Positions 1-9,891 are shown, numbered from the stretch's first letter. The stretch is 64,000 bases of DNA from JADJOY01 sp046331705 [NCBI: bacterium] (GCA_046331705.1 JAXLQJ010000035.1:16474-80473), one strand, 5' to 3'. Notes: generated by a model not told the origin, from the letters alone. Numbers and translations: made by a program.

Positions 1-879
1 TGGTGGTACTTCGCGACCAACGTGCCGTTCCTCTTCCTGCCGGCGATCCTCCACCTTCCGGCCAGCTGGCGAAGCGCGCGGCGCGCGCGCGGCGGCGCCG
101 AGGCGGCGATCGCGGAGCGGTTCGCGCGGATGGCGCTGGTCTGGTTCGCGACCGTGCTGATCTTCTTCTCGCTGTCGAAGGGGAAGCTCGCCAACTACGT
201 CTTTCCGGCGCTGCCCGCGGCGGCGATCGCCGCGGCGCTCGAGATCGACGCCCGCTGGTCGGGGCGGCGCTCGCTGGGGCGGAGCGAGCACGTGGCGGTG
301 GGCGTGCTCGGGCTCTGCGCCATCGCGTGCCTGCTGCTGTCCGGATCCATCGGGCACGCCGTGGCCTCGCTCCTCGACGAAGAAACGCGCGCGCAGTTTC
401 CCGAGCTCGGCTGGGTGCCGCTGGCGCCGTCTTTCGTTCTCGCCACGCTCGCCACACTCGCGGCGCGGGCCTTGGGGCGCCGTGACGCGCGACGCTTCTT
501 CGCGCTCGCCGGCGCGGCATTCACGACGTTCGCGCTCTTCATCGCGCTCTTCGCCATGCCGGCCTTCGGCGAGCAGATGCACGGCGACACCCGCGACGTG
601 GCGCGCCGCATCGGCACCGCACTCGCGCACCAGCCCGGTCGCATTCTCCAGTACCGGTTCTTCCGGCCCACGATGGTCTATTACGCCCGCCATCCGATCT
701 CGACCACCAAGGATCGCGCGGTGCTCGAGGCGGAGCTCGCGAACCCCGCGCCGCTCTTCATCGCCACGCTGCGCAAGCACCTCGCCCGCGAGCCCATCCC
801 CGGCGTGACCGAGATCGGCGGATCGAGCCGGTTCGTGGTGCTCGCCAACCCCGCCGCCGTCGCGACGCTCCCGCCCTGA
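1..879 (+). CDS. ArnT/PMT-like membrane glycosyltransferase, C-terminal part (cut by window start)
   Basis: The frame is open from base 1 (WWYFATNVPF...), so the gene begins upstream and only its last 292 residues are visible. Hydrophobic segments alternate with short loops. The segment SLSKGKLANYVFPALP closely resembles the conserved 'SxxKxKLxxYxLPxxP' region of ArnT/GT39 lipid-linked sugar transferases, which move a sugar from a polyprenyl phosphate to a lipid or protein acceptor in the membrane. A soluble tail of about 100 residues follows the last helix, as is usual in this family. The catalytic first periplasmic loop lies outside the window, so the substrate cannot be judged. It converges on the next gene with 42 bp between the stops. 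Confidence 0.8.
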   Translation, partial: WWYFATNVPFLFLPAILHLPASWRSARRARGGAEAAIAERFARMALVWFATVLIFFSLSKGKLANYVFPALPAAAIAAALEIDARWSGRRSLGRSEHVAVGVLGLCAIACLLLSGSIGHAVASLLDEETRAQFPELGWVPLAPSFVLATLATLAARALGRRDARRFFALAGAAFTTFALFIALFAMPAFGEQMHGDTRDVARRIGTALAHQPGRILQYRFFRPTMVYYARHPISTTKDRAVLEAELANPAPLFIATLRKHLAREPIPGVTEIGGSSRFVVLANPAAVATLPP

Positions 880-921
880 CCCAGCCCAACGGTGGCGCCG
901 GTCTCGGCGCCGCGACGAGCA

Positions 922-2613
922 TCAGCCGGCGGCGCCGGACAAGCGCGCGGCCTCCGCTGCGGCGCGCGCTCCCCACTCGCTGCGCGATCCGTAGCGAGCG
1001 GCCGCGGCGCGCATCGCACGCAGCGCCTCTCGGCGGTCTCCCGCGCGCTCCGCGATCCGCGACAGGTACCACCACGGCTCGCCCGCGCCGGGAAACGCGT
1101 CGCAGAGCGCGCCGTAGACCTTGGCCGCGTCGGCGTCGAGCCCGGCGTCGTAGAGCTGTCCGGCGAGCGCGAGCAACGTCTCGAGATCGTGGGGCGCGAG
1201 TCGCGCCGCCTCGCGCGCTGCCGCGATCGCGGCGGCGCGCTCACCACGCGCGGCGAGCGTCTCCGCCAACGCCCGGTGCAGCTCGGACCGCGACGGCTCG
1301 GCCGCGATCCCCGCTCGAGCGACGCGCTCGGCCTCGTCGAGGCGTCCCGCCGCGGTCAGCTCGCCGACCAGATTGAGCCGCGCCTTGGCATGGGTCGGCG
1401 CGCGTTCGACCATCCGCTGCCAGAGCGCGAGCCCGCTTCGATACGGCCACACCGCCTGCACGCAGGCCACGCCCAGCACCACCGCCAGCGCGGCGCACCC
1501 GGCGACGCGCGGGGTGCGTGGCAGCCGATCCATCCACCACGCGAGCCCCAGGCAGATCGCCACCGACGGCACGTAGAGGAGACGCTCGGCGAGCGCGGTG
1601 CCCACGAGAAAGACCAGATTCGACACGGGCAGGTACGCGAGCACGAAGCCGCCGAGCGCCAGCGCCCAGGGACGCGCGCGCCGTTTGCCGAGCGCCGCCG
1701 ACACCACGGCGACCAGCGCGCCGGCCAACAGCAGGAGTCCCGGCACCCAACGCCAATCGGCGACGCTTCGGATCACGGGCACCAGCGTGCTGCGATCGGG
1801 CAGCAGCCCCACCGGAAAGAGCGCGAGCCGCGCGGCGGCAGCGAACGACGCGAGCGCCGACAGCACCCGGCCACTCGTCGACAGCGCGACGAGCGGATTG
1901 TCGACGGCCGCGATCGACTCGACCGCGAGCACGCCACCCATCACCGCCACCCGGATCGCGATCGCCAGCACCAGCCCCAGCGAAAGCTCGAGCCAGCGCC
2001 GCGTGTCGAGCTTGCCGTCGCCCCGACACAGATCGCCGAGCAACACCAGCGCCGGCACGACCACGGCGCTCTCCTTGGCGAGGAACGCCGCGCACACCGC
2101 GGCCGCCGCCAGCCGCGGTCGCCGCACGAGGTGCGCCCACCAGGCACCCAGCCCGAGCGCCGCCGCCAACAGCTCGCCCCTGCCCACCAGCGTGCCGAGG
2201 ACGTCGGCATGGACGGGATGGAGCGCGAACGCGAGCCCCGCGACCCAGGCCGCTGCCGGCGCGCCGACGATGAGCGCACCGAGCTCGCCGACCAACAGCG
2301 CCACCGCGCCGTGCAGCAGCGCGTTGAGCGCGCGTTGCCCGGGCACGCCGAGGCGATCGGCGAGCGCGAACGAGAGCACCGTGAGCGGGCGGTACTCGTT
2401 GCCCGCACGGATGCCGGTTCCCGACCAATAGCCGGTGGTGAAGATCGTGCGCCACTGGATCGGCGCGCGCGTCAACGAGTTGCCGACCACCAGCGCGTGG
2501 TCGTCGTAGATCGGGCCGGCGCCCAGCACCGGCACGTTCACCACCAACGCCGCGACCAGGACCGCGACTCGCGCCCGCCACGCCCCGCGCTCGGCTGGCG
2601 GTCTCTCGGTCAT
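922..2613 (-). CDS. TMTC-like polytopic membrane protein with C-terminal TPR repeats
   Basis: A 563-residue protein. The N-terminal two thirds are hydrophobic, with many predicted membrane segments. After the first segment come IYDDH and then EYRPLTVLSFAL and ALNALLHGAVALLV, which match the opening of the TMTC/DUF1736 family of putative O-mannosyltransferases. The acidic pair in the first loop is typical of GT-C enzymes. The last 150 residues form about four TPR units (AHAKARLNLVGELTAAGRL and following). Family knowledge suggests a polyprenyl-phosphate-dependent glycosyltransferase that binds protein acceptors through the TPRs; the substrate is unknown. It lies 78 bp downstream of yqgE on the same strand and may share its transcript. 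Confidence 0.8.
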   Translation of the reverse strand: MTERPPAERGAWRARVAVLVAALVVNVPVLGAGPIYDDHALVVGNSLTRAPIQWRTIFTTGYWSGTGIRAGNEYRPLTVLSFALADRLGVPGQRALNALLHGAVALLVGELGALIVGAPAAAWVAGLAFALHPVHADVLGTLVGRGELLAAALGLGAWWAHLVRRPRLAAAAVCAAFLAKESAVVVPALVLLGDLCRGDGKLDTRRWLELSLGLVLAIAIRVAVMGGVLAVESIAAVDNPLVALSTSGRVLSALASFAAAARLALFPVGLLPDRSTLVPVIRSVADWRWVPGLLLLAGALVAVVSAALGKRRARPWALALGGFVLAYLPVSNLVFLVGTALAERLLYVPSVAICLGLAWWMDRLPRTPRVAGCAALAVVLGVACVQAVWPYRSGLALWQRMVERAPTHAKARLNLVGELTAAGRLDEAERVARAGIAAEPSRSELHRALAETLAARGERAAAIAAAREAARLAPHDLETLLALAGQLYDAGLDADAAKVYGALCDAFPGAGEPWWYLSRIAERAGDRREALRAMRAAAARYGSRSEWGARAAAEAARLSGAAG

Positions 2614-2691
2614 CCGGCGCTGACGGACGAAGCGCGGCTCACGCGAGGTCGCGCACGCTCTGGGCGCACGCGATGGCTCGTGCCGCGCGCC

Positions 2692-3243
2692 TCAATTGAT
2701 CGCCGAGCCGCCTGGCACCAGCGCGATGGGGTTGATCCCCATGTTGCGCAGCGAGCGCTCCCAGACCGCGGTGGAGTCGTGCGCGAACACCAAGCCGGGA
2801 TCGACGTTCGAGGTGACCCAAGCACCCTGGGTGATCTCCGACTCGAGCTGCCCGGGTCCCCAGCCCGCGTAACCCATGAAGAGACGGAACGGATCGGCGC
2901 CCTTCTCGCAGACGTCCTTCAGGGCATTCATGGAGCGGCTCATGCTGATGCCGCCGGCGACGTGGTGCGTATCCTCGTATTCGAGCTGGCTGGTGTGAAG
3001 GATCCAGCCGACCTCGCGGCTCACGGGCCCGCCGATCATCACCGGCTTGGTCGGATCGCCCCGGTACACCAGCGACTGCGCGTTGGTGAACTCGCCCATG
3101 GTGAGCGGCGAAACGTGATTGATGACCAGACCGAACGAGCCCTCCTCGCCGTGCTCCACCACCAGCACCACCGAACGATAGAAGTTCGGATCGAGGAGCT
3201 GCGGCATCGCGATCAACAAGCCTGGCGCGAACGAGCTGGACAT
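2692..3243 (-). CDS. yqgE: YqgE/AlgH family protein
   Basis: A 183-residue protein, close to the usual 185-190 of the family. It begins SSSFAPGLLIAMPQLLDPNF and continues with FGLVINHVSP, GGPV, LHTSQ and MGYAGWGPGQLESEI, all hallmark YqgE/AlgH segments. The ATG at 3243 is preceded by a GGAGG ribosome site six bases away, which decides this start over the longer open frame that runs further upstream. The family is a conserved soluble fold (UPF0301) whose biochemical role is not established; AlgH has been linked to alginate regulation in Pseudomonas. It is divergent from the SagB-type gene, with about 200 bp of shared upstream region. Confidence 0.95.
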   Translation of the reverse strand: MSSSFAPGLLIAMPQLLDPNFYRSVVLVVEHGEEGSFGLVINHVSPLTMGEFTNAQSLVYRGDPTKPVMIGGPVSREVGWILHTSQLEYEDTHHVAGGISMSRSMNALKDVCEKGADPFRLFMGYAGWGPGQLESEITQGAWVTSNVDPGLVFAHDSTAVWERSLRNMGINPIALVPGGSAIN

Positions 3244-3279
3244 GCGTTGCCCTCCACCGACGAACGGGCTTTCACCCCG

Positions 3280-3309
3280 AGTATACGGCTCGGTTTTCGA
3301 TGCGCGAAA
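3280..3309 (-). promoter_or_regulatory. candidate promoter for yqgE
   Basis: On the minus strand a TATACT hexamer (3285-3280) lies 18 bases from a weak TTTCGC element (3309-3304). The predicted start would leave a leader of about 30 bases before the yqgE ATG. The -35 match is poor, so this is only a candidate. Confidence 0.25.
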
Positions 3310-3442
3310 CGACTCCGTGCAGGCCTTCGGGATCCGACCAACCGCCACGCACGTGCTTGCGGCACGCGAATCGCGGCCGGTAGGTTGCGCCACCCGGGAG
3401 GCGAGCGTGTTCGGATGGAAGCGAAGAGAGCGTGGCGGCGCG

Positions 3443-5173
3443 ATGCGCGCCCCGAGCGTCGAGCCCGCGGCGGCGCCAGCGCGCGCCGAGCCCACGCCGA
3501 CGGAGATCGTGCTCGCGTACCACCAGACCACCAAGCACCATCCCTACCGTCAGGCGCGCAGCCTGGGCTACCTCGACTGGGACACGCAACCCGATCCGTT
3601 TCGCCGCTTCCACGGGGCCGACCTCGTTCCCTTGCCGCTGCTCGACGAGGATTGGACGCCGCCGTACCGCTCGATCTTCGAAGCCGGCGGATCCGCGCCG
3701 CGTCCGGCGACGCCGGCCAACGTCGCCGCGCTCTTCGAGCTCGCGCTCGGGATCACGGCGTGGAAGGAGTTCCAGGGCTCGCGCTGGGCGCTGCGCGCCA
3801 ACCCGTCGAGCGGCAACCTGCATCCCACCGAGGGCTACGCCGTCCTCGCCGGCGAGGACGGAGCGGCCTGGGTCGCCCACTATGCGCCAGCCGAGCACGC
3901 GTTCGAGCGGCGCGCCCGCTTCGAGCGCGCGCGGTGGCAACGGCTGGTCGCCGCCTTCCCGCGCGACACGTTCCTCGTGGGCCTCACGTCCATTCATTGG
4001 CGCGAGGCGTGGAAGTACGGAGAGCGCGCCTATCGTTATTGCCAGCACGACACCGGCCACGCGTGGGCGGCGCTACGCCTCGCCGCCGCGGCGTTGGGAT
4101 GGCGCCTCGTGCTCCTCGAGAGCCTCGGCGACGAGGACGTCGCGCGACTGCTCGGCACCGATCGCGTGACCGAGTTCCACGAGGCGGAGCGTGAGGAAGC
4201 CGAGGGCCTCGCCGCGGTGATCCCCGACCCCGGGGCCGTCACCGTCCCGCTCGACCTGCCGATCGACGCCCTCGCGGCCATCGCGGAATCCGCCACGTGG
4301 TCGGGCCGCGCCGCGCCCGCGAGCCCGGAGCACGTCGACTGGCAGGTGATCGCGATGGCCGCCGCGGCAGCCACAAGGCCGCGCACCCCGCCGCGCACGC
4401 GCACGCTGCCGGCGTGTGCGCCCGCCAGCCCCCGCGGCGCGGAGGCCGGGGAGCCGAGCGCGCGGCGGATCGTCACGCAGCGGCGCAGCGCGGTCGACCT
4501 CGATGGTCGCACGCACATTCCCGCGACGACGTTCTTCGCCATCCTCGCGCAGCTGATTCCCGACCCGAACGAGCAGGGCTTCGTGCCGCCGCCGTGGGAC
4601 CTCGTCGATTGGCCGCCGCGAGTCCACCTGGTGGCATTCGTGCATCGCGTGGAGGGCCTGGCGCCCGGCCTCTACGCGCTGCCGCGCGCAGCGAGCGCAG
4701 CCCAACCCCTTCGCGCCGCGATGCGCGCCGACTTCGCGTGGACCACGCCGCCAGGCACGCCCGCCGAGCTGCCGCTCGCGCTGCTGCGCGAGGAGGATTG
4801 CCGCGGTCTCGCCAAGTCGGTGAGCTGCGGCCAGGACATCGCGGGTGACGGCGTCGCGAGCTTCGGGATGATCGCCGAGCTCGACGAGACCGTCCGCACC
4901 CTCGGACCGTGGGCGTACCGGCGGCTGCACTGGGAAGCGGGAATGATCGGCCAGGTGCTCTATCTGGAAGCGGAGGCGGCGGGGATCCGCGGCACCGGCA
5001 TCGGCTGCTTCTTCGACGACGCCGTCCACGACGTCTTCGGGATGCGCGGCACGCGTTTCCACACGCTCTACCACTTCACCCTCGGCGGGCCCGTGGACGA
5101 TCCCCGACTCACGACGCTCCCGCCCTACGACGCCGAGCGCCGCGCGCGGATCGACATCCCCGGCGGCGGTTGA
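3443..5173 (+). CDS. SagB/ThcOx-type dehydrogenase with two nitroreductase-fold domains
   Basis: A 576-residue protein starting at the ATG that follows a GAGAGCG stretch. An N-terminal segment (TKHHPYRQARSLGYLDWDTQP) precedes a first nitroreductase-like domain (about 60-300) with NPSSGNLHPTE and YRYCQHDTGHAW. A second one (about 320-565) contains RRSAVDLDG, HWEAGMIGQVLYLEAEA and GCFFDD. Such tandem FMN-binding modules are typical of the SagB/ThcOx family that oxidises azolines in RiPP pathways, but stand-alone members also exist. No cyclodehydratase, precursor peptide or transporter of a RiPP pathway is nearby, so the substrate is unknown. The central region between the domains is proline- and arginine-rich. 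Confidence 0.85.
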   Translation: MRAPSVEPAAAPARAEPTPTEIVLAYHQTTKHHPYRQARSLGYLDWDTQPDPFRRFHGADLVPLPLLDEDWTPPYRSIFEAGGSAPRPATPANVAALFELALGITAWKEFQGSRWALRANPSSGNLHPTEGYAVLAGEDGAAWVAHYAPAEHAFERRARFERARWQRLVAAFPRDTFLVGLTSIHWREAWKYGERAYRYCQHDTGHAWAALRLAAAALGWRLVLLESLGDEDVARLLGTDRVTEFHEAEREEAEGLAAVIPDPGAVTVPLDLPIDALAAIAESATWSGRAAPASPEHVDWQVIAMAAAAATRPRTPPRTRTLPACAPASPRGAEAGEPSARRIVTQRRSAVDLDGRTHIPATTFFAILAQLIPDPNEQGFVPPPWDLVDWPPRVHLVAFVHRVEGLAPGLYALPRAASAAQPLRAAMRADFAWTTPPGTPAELPLALLREEDCRGLAKSVSCGQDIAGDGVASFGMIAELDETVRTLGPWAYRRLHWEAGMIGQVLYLEAEAAGIRGTGIGCFFDDAVHDVFGMRGTRFHTLYHFTLGGPVDDPRLTTLPPYDAERRARIDIPGGG

Positions 5174-5213
5174 GCCGGGATCGTCCGGCCGCGGCGCGGC
5201 GCGGGGCGCGCGC

Positions 5214-6230
5214 TCACTCGCGGGAGCGCCCGCTCGAGCCGCCCGGCTCGGGGCGTTCCAGGTCGTGAACCGTGAGCACCGACTGCGACCACTCGAACAG
5301 AATCGCGCCGGACTCGTCGCGCACCTCGAGTTGACGGAAGCCGCCATCCTGGACCCGGCGCACCAGCTCTTGCGCGGCGCGCACGCGCTCGCGGCGCGGG
5401 CGCTGTCCGAACGACTCCCGTGCGACCGCGCTCCAATGCTTTCCCGCGCCGAGCTTGATCTCGGAGAGCTCGATCACCTCCGCGAGCCCCTCGACCGTGA
5501 GCGCGTCGCTGGCGAGATGACTGGTCACCGTGCCGAGCACCACGATCGCCACGTAGGCGAGCAGCGCGGCGCCCGACACCAGGAACGCCAGCGCCACCCA
5601 TCGACGCGGCAGGGGGCGACGCGCGAACGAGGCGAACGCGGGCGCGGGCTCGCCCACGGCGCCCGCGACGGGCTCACTCGACGCGGCCGCGCTCGGGGGC
5701 GGGCTCGCGATGGGCTCGGGAGGTGGCGGTTCCGCGCGAACCGGCGCGGGCCGCGCGGCGCGATTCACCCGCAGCAAGCCCGCGAGCAGCAGCCGGACGA
5801 CGTCGACGAAGACCAGCCCACGCTCGCCTCCCAACGTCCGCGCCACGTCCCGCACGCGCGTCTGCCCGTCGACGGCGGCGAGCAGCGCCTGGTCGATCTC
5901 GTCCAGCCTGAGCAGCTTCGCCGGCTCCGCGCCCTCGACGCGCTCGAGCACGGCGGCGGCGAGCGCGGTCTCGTCGAGGAACGGCAGATCGTCGGCGAAC
6001 ACCAGCTTCCGACGCGCCACCAGCCGCAACACGATCCGCGTCATCGCGTCGTCGCCGAGCCCGGTCAGCTGGCCGATCGTCGCCACGGTGGCTTGACCGT
6101 TCACCCGCCGAAGCACGGCGCGATCGTCGTCGTCGAGCCGAATCTGGGACTGCCGATAGTCGGGATGAAGCGCCAGCGTCTTCTGGCGCAGCACCTCGGC
6201 GTGGAAGATCGATCGATGGGGGGTCGCCAC
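5214..6230 (-). CDS. membrane protein with duplicated winged-helix-like cytoplasmic domain, function unknown
   Basis: A 338-residue protein, GTG start. Residues 1-60 (LDDDDRAVLRRVNGQATVATI) and 95-150 (LRLDEIDQALLAAVDGQTRV) look like two copies of a small winged-helix-type module, the kind often attached to DUF4388 or PqqD-like proteins. A proline- and alanine-rich linker leads to one membrane helix (about 205-230), followed by a 110-residue domain ending in a charged tail. This topology puts the duplicated module in the cytoplasm and the C-terminal domain outside. No family could be named with confidence. It is divergent from the gene at 6568. Confidence 0.7.
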   Translation of the reverse strand: MATPHRSIFHAEVLRQKTLALHPDYRQSQIRLDDDDRAVLRRVNGQATVATIGQLTGLGDDAMTRIVLRLVARRKLVFADDLPFLDETALAAAVLERVEGAEPAKLLRLDEIDQALLAAVDGQTRVRDVARTLGGERGLVFVDVVRLLLAGLLRVNRAARPAPVRAEPPPPEPIASPPPSAAASSEPVAGAVGEPAPAFASFARRPLPRRWVALAFLVSGAALLAYVAIVVLGTVTSHLASDALTVEGLAEVIELSEIKLGAGKHWSAVARESFGQRPRRERVRAAQELVRRVQDGGFRQLEVRDESGAILFEWSQSVLTVHDLERPEPGGSSGRSRE

Positions 6231-6567
6231 GAGGAAGGCGCGCGCGCAATCGAGAACGCGATGCTTGCGAAGGCGGACCGGTGCCGCTCGGCACGCCGGC
6301 CTTCGGCTCCGCCGAGTCGTGCGACGCCCGATCCACGGCGCGCGTGCGCGGTGCTTCTCTTACCAACGCGTCCCCGCGGTCGCAACTTGCATCGCGAGGG
6401 CGGCAGAACTTGCCCAGCGGGTGCGCGCGTAGCCTGCAAACCCGCATCTCTCCCGCGCCTTCCCAGCCGTTTTCCTCGAATCGTCCCGCAGCGCGACGAA
6501 AGGCATCCCAGTTGCTTGGGAGCGAATCGATCCGATCACACGGCCTCCGTCACGACACGAGGGACTC
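6231..6567. other. gene-free divergent intergenic region
   Basis: This 337-bp stretch separates two divergent genes and should hold both promoters. The short open frames across it have no recognisable similarity and poor composition. A GAGGGA ribosome site stands just before the ATG at 6568. I see no convincing promoter hexamers, repeat or RNA motif. Confidence 0.6.
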
Positions 6568-7110
6568 ATGAGCATCCAAGGAATCCGCAGCGGCTCGGGC
6601 GAGATCACCCGCAGCGGTGCGTTCGACACGAGTCGGGGCACCAACGGCAACTTCACCGACATCGTCAGCGGCACGCGCGACGCGTTCACGCGCACCAGCC
6701 GCGCCACCGACGCCGACGGCAACTTGGTGGTGTCGCGCACCACCCAGGTCGAGCGCGCGGAGGACGGATCGCTGAGCTTCCACGCGACCATTCAGGGCCC
6801 GGACGGTCAGACGGTGACGCGCGACGGAACCCTCGAGAAGACCGACGCCGGCACCTACACCGCCCACGGCACGCTCACCGGCAAGGAAGGCGCGACCTTC
6901 CAGTTCTCGAGCAGCATCGACGTATCCGAGGACGACCGCACCATCTCGACGGAGATCTCGGGCGAGCAAGGCGTGATCGCCGACGTGAGCAGCAACACCG
7001 TCCGAGACGGCGACGAGCTGACCCGCACCACCACGGTCACCGATCCCAATCACCGTCAGAAGAGCAAGAGCTCGACGGTGCACGTGACCGGGCTGTCGAT
7101 CGTGGCGTGA
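6568..7110 (+). CDS. small beta-rich protein of unknown function
   Basis: A 180-residue protein with an ATG and a GAGGGA ribosome site seven bases upstream. It has no signal peptide, membrane helix or cysteine. The sequence is rich in Thr, Ser, Asp and Gly and alternates polar and hydrophobic residues in a way that suggests stacked beta strands. Related short units recur (SRTTQVERAEDGSLSFHATI, GTLEKTDAGTYTAHGTLTG, SSNTVRDGDELTRTTTVTD). The acidic, repetitive style resembles secreted or surface proteins, but no export signal is visible. I do not recognise the family. It is convergent with the TPR gene, with a hairpin between them. Confidence 0.65.
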   Translation: MSIQGIRSGSGEITRSGAFDTSRGTNGNFTDIVSGTRDAFTRTSRATDADGNLVVSRTTQVERAEDGSLSFHATIQGPDGQTVTRDGTLEKTDAGTYTAHGTLTGKEGATFQFSSSIDVSEDDRTISTEISGEQGVIADVSSNTVRDGDELTRTTTVTDPNHRQKSKSSTVHVTGLSIVA

Positions 7111-7116
7111 GCGCGA

Positions 7117-7142
7117 GCGAGCCGCCCCGCGAAGCGGCTCGC
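7117..7142. terminator. hairpin between convergent genes
   Basis: A perfect 9-bp inverted repeat (GCGAGCCGC against GCGGCTCGC) with an 8-base loop begins seven bases after the stop of the gene at 6568 and lies before the end of the convergent TPR gene. No T-run follows on either strand, so intrinsic termination is uncertain. Confidence 0.4.
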
Positions 7143-7162
7143 GAGCTCGAGCGCGACGCGGC

Positions 7163-8428
7163 TCAACGCCGCGTGGCCTCGGGATCGCCCAGCGCGGCGC
7201 GCATCTCGCGGGCGCGGAACGAGTACGGATCGTTGAGCAGCGCCAGCCGGTAGTTGGCGCGCATCTTCTCGGCGTCGCCGAGCCCCGCGTACGCCTTGCC
7301 CACCCGGTAGTAGACGTCGCCGACGTGGGCGAAGCCCTTGAACTGCGTGGTGAGCGCCGACACCAGCGACAGGATCGCGTCGTCGTAGCGACCCTCGGCG
7401 AGGGCGATCTCGCCGCCCACGTAGTACCAGAGCGGCTCCGCGGCGGCGTTCACCAGCGGATCTTGCTTGCCGAACAGATCGCGCGCCCGCTCGTAGTAGG
7501 CGTGCGCGACCTCGGTGCTGCCGCCGCCGCACGCCAGCGCGTCGGCGACCGCCACCGCTTCCTGCCAATCGCCGGTCTCGTCGGGAGATCGGCTCGCGTA
7601 GCGCTCGTTGATGGCTGCCACGGCGGCCTCGTAGAGCGCCGGCTGCTCCTCGCGCGAGGCCCGCAGCTCCGCGACCGCGGCTTCGTAGAGCGGGCTTTCC
7701 GGTTGATCTTGGGCGGCGCGCTCCGCCCACGCGAGCGCCTCGTCGAGATCGCCGTCGTGGTAGTAGGCGAGCCCGAGCTCGAGCTTCGAGCGATGGTCCG
7801 TGGAATCGGCGACCAGCAGCCGTTTGTAGACCTCGATGGCCTCGAGATGCTCGCCGGTCACCAGCAAGCTGCCGGCCAGCGCCTTGCGTAGCGGCTCGAC
7901 GTCGTCGGTGATCATCGCCTTCGATTCCATCTCGCGCAGGCCGTCGCGGACTCCGATCAGGTCCTTGCGCTCGAGCGCGAGCTTGACTCGCTCGAGCACC
8001 TTGCGGCGCTCCATGTCGAAGATGGTGCGCGCGCCCGGCTCCTCGGGCGCCTTGACGCGCTCGTGGTGCACGCCGGCGAGCGCCTCCGCCATCGTGAGCG
8101 GACGCTTCCCGACGCCCTTGCGGCCTCGCGCGCTCTTGCGCCACGACGCGCCCGGCGAGCTCGCGTCTCCCGCGCGACGCGAGCCCGGCGCAGGGGCATC
8201 GAGGCCCACCCACCTCGCCAGCGACGGCGCGAGCCCGGTGAAGGCGATCGCCAACGCCGCCGCGAGCACCGCCGCCACCGCAATCCCCGCCACGACGGGC
8301 CACGACACCCGGCTGCGACGGCGCGGGCCCGCGGGACCGCGCCGAGGCGGCGGACGCGCGCCCGGCGCACCCGTGCGGCGGCTCGGCTCGAGCGGCGCGG
8401 ACGAACGCCCCCGGCTCGTCGACTCCAT
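7163..8428 (-). CDS. single-pass membrane TPR protein
   Basis: A 421-residue protein. The first 43 residues are Arg-, Pro- and Ser-rich, then comes one membrane helix (about 44-68, [20 protein letters not shown]). The remaining 350 residues are helical repeats of TPR type, seen as [57 protein letters not shown] and [18 protein letters not shown]. Such proteins act as scaffolds; the partner is unknown. The TPR part would sit on the far side of the inner membrane if the positively charged N-terminus is cytoplasmic. It is divergent from ccr. Confidence 0.8.
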   Translation of the reverse strand: MESTSRGRSSAPLEPSRRTGAPGARPPPRRGPAGPRRRSRVSWPVVAGIAVAAVLAAALAIAFTGLAPSLARWVGLDAPAPGSRRAGDASSPGASWRKSARGRKGVGKRPLTMAEALAGVHHERVKAPEEPGARTIFDMERRKVLERVKLALERKDLIGVRDGLREMESKAMITDDVEPLRKALAGSLLVTGEHLEAIEVYKRLLVADSTDHRSKLELGLAYYHDGDLDEALAWAERAAQDQPESPLYEAAVAELRASREEQPALYEAAVAAINERYASRSPDETGDWQEAVAVADALACGGGSTEVAHAYYERARDLFGKQDPLVNAAAEPLWYYVGGEIALAEGRYDDAILSLVSALTTQFKGFAHVGDVYYRVGKAYAGLGDAEKMRANYRLALLNDPYSFRAREMRAALGDPEATRR

Positions 8429-8546
8429 CGGCGCGACGCTACCTTTCGCCCGCCCCCGCGCACAAGACCCTTCTCACCGTCGGCAAGGAGGCAGCGCGAG
8501 CGAGTCTCGAAGCACCGAAATCCGGCCGAAAACGGGCGATTTCAGC

Positions 8547-8575
8547 TTGCCCGGTCGGGGACCCAACATTAGTCT
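8547..8575 (+). promoter_or_regulatory. ccr: candidate promoter of ccr
   Basis: TTGCCC (8547-8552) and TAGTCT (8570-8575) are separated by 17 bases and lie about 60 bases upstream of the ccr ATG, in the only region available for its promoter. The -10 match is moderate. A GC-rich inverted motif (ggccgaaaacgggc) lies just upstream. Confidence 0.3.
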
Positions 8576-8631
8576 CCGGCCGATCCAAACCACCCGAGGA
8601 CTCCACGCACCGATTCCAGGAGACGCGCGTC

Positions 8632-9891
8632 ATGGCCAAGAACCTGTACGAGCTCGGAGAGCAGCCCCCGATTGGTGAAGTGCCTGCCAAGATGAACGCC
8701 TGGCTGATCCGCCCGGAGCGCTTTGGCGTCCCCACCAAGGCCTTCCAGAAAGAGGTCATCGACGTGCCGCCCATCGCGGACGACGAGGTGCTCGTCTACG
8801 TGATGGCCGCGGGCGTCAACTACAACAACGTGTGGGCCGGGCTCGGCGTGCCCGTGGACGTGATCGGCGCGCGCAACAAGGCCGGGGAGCCCGAGCCGTT
8901 CCACATCGGCGGCTCGGACGCCAGTGGCATCGTCTACAAGGTCGGCAAGGACGTCACCAGCCTGAAGGTGGGCGACGAGGTGGTCGTGCATTGCGGCACC
9001 TGGAGCCGCGATTGCCCGATGGTGAAGAGCGGCACCGACCCCATGTACTCGCCGACCTTCCGCATCTGGGGTTACGAGACCAACTGGGGGAGCTTCGCCC
9101 AGTTCACCAAGGTGCAGGCGCATCAATGCCTGCCGCGCCCGAAGCATCTCACCTGGGAAGCGTCCGCCGCCTACATGCTGGTGGGCGCCACCGCCTACCG
9201 CATGCTCTTGGGCTGGCCCGAGCACGCGACCCGCGCCAACGACGTGGTGCTGGTGTGGGGCGGTGCGGGCGGCCTGGGCTCCATGGCCATCCAGATCGCG
9301 CGCGCCAAGGGCGCCATCCCCATCGCGGTGATCTCGAGCGACGACAAGGTCGACTACTGCAAGAACCTCGGCGCCAAGGGTTGCATCAACCGCAAGGGAT
9401 TCAACCATTGGGGGATGCTGCCGCACTGGAAGGACACCGAGAAGTACAACGTCTGGCTCAAGGGCGTGCGCGCGTTCGGCAAGGCGATCTGGGACGTGCT
9501 CGGCGAGAAGCGCAGCCCGCGCATCGTCTTCGAGCATCCCGGCGAGGACACCATCCCGACCTCGATCTTCGTGTGCGACACCGGCGGCATGGTGGTGATC
9601 TGCGCCGGAACCACGGGCTACAACGCCACGGTCGACCTGCGCTACCACTGGATGCGCCAGAAGCGCCTCCAGGGCTCGCACTTCGCCAACGACGAGCAGT
9701 CCAAGGGGCTCAACGATCTGGTGCTCGCGGGACAGGTGGACCCGTGCCTGTCGCGCACGTTCACCTGGGACGAGCTGCCGCTCTCGCACCAGCTCATGCA
9801 CGACAACAAGCACCCACACGGCAACATGGCGATCCTGGTGGGCGCACCCACGACCGGCACGGGTGCCACCGCGGCCGTCCCCAAGCGCTGA
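8632..9891 (+). CDS. ccr: crotonyl-CoA carboxylase/reductase
   Basis: A 419-residue zinc-free medium-chain dehydrogenase. It has the typical opening ([15 protein letters not shown]), the [11 protein letters not shown] segment, an NADPH-binding GGAGGLGS motif at about 205 and the late block [19 protein letters not shown] followed by GSHFAN. These are diagnostic for Ccr, which reductively carboxylates crotonyl-CoA to ethylmalonyl-CoA with CO2 and NADPH. The enzyme serves either the ethylmalonyl-CoA pathway of acetate assimilation or supply of polyketide extender units. No other gene of either pathway is in the window. The ATG follows an AGGAGA site nine bases away. A strong terminator follows, so it appears monocistronic. 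Confidence 0.95.
   Translation: MAKNLYELGEQPPIGEVPAKMNAWLIRPERFGVPTKAFQKEVIDVPPIADDEVLVYVMAAGVNYNNVWAGLGVPVDVIGARNKAGEPEPFHIGGSDASGIVYKVGKDVTSLKVGDEVVVHCGTWSRDCPMVKSGTDPMYSPTFRIWGYETNWGSFAQFTKVQAHQCLPRPKHLTWEASAAYMLVGATAYRMLLGWPEHATRANDVVLVWGGAGGLGSMAIQIARAKGAIPIAVISSDDKVDYCKNLGAKGCINRKGFNHWGMLPHWKDTEKYNVWLKGVRAFGKAIWDVLGEKRSPRIVFEHPGEDTIPTSIFVCDTGGMVVICAGTTGYNATVDLRYHWMRQKRLQGSHFANDEQSKGLNDLVLAGQVDPCLSRTFTWDELPLSHQLMHDNKHPHGNMAILVGAPTTGTGATAAVPKR

Noticed and set aside
892-4194. A 1100-codon open frame on the plus strand
   Set aside because: It lies antisense to the TMTC-like gene and yqgE and is out of frame with the SagB-type gene. Its translation is Arg/His/Gln-rich without motifs, a usual by-product of high-GC coding on the other strand.
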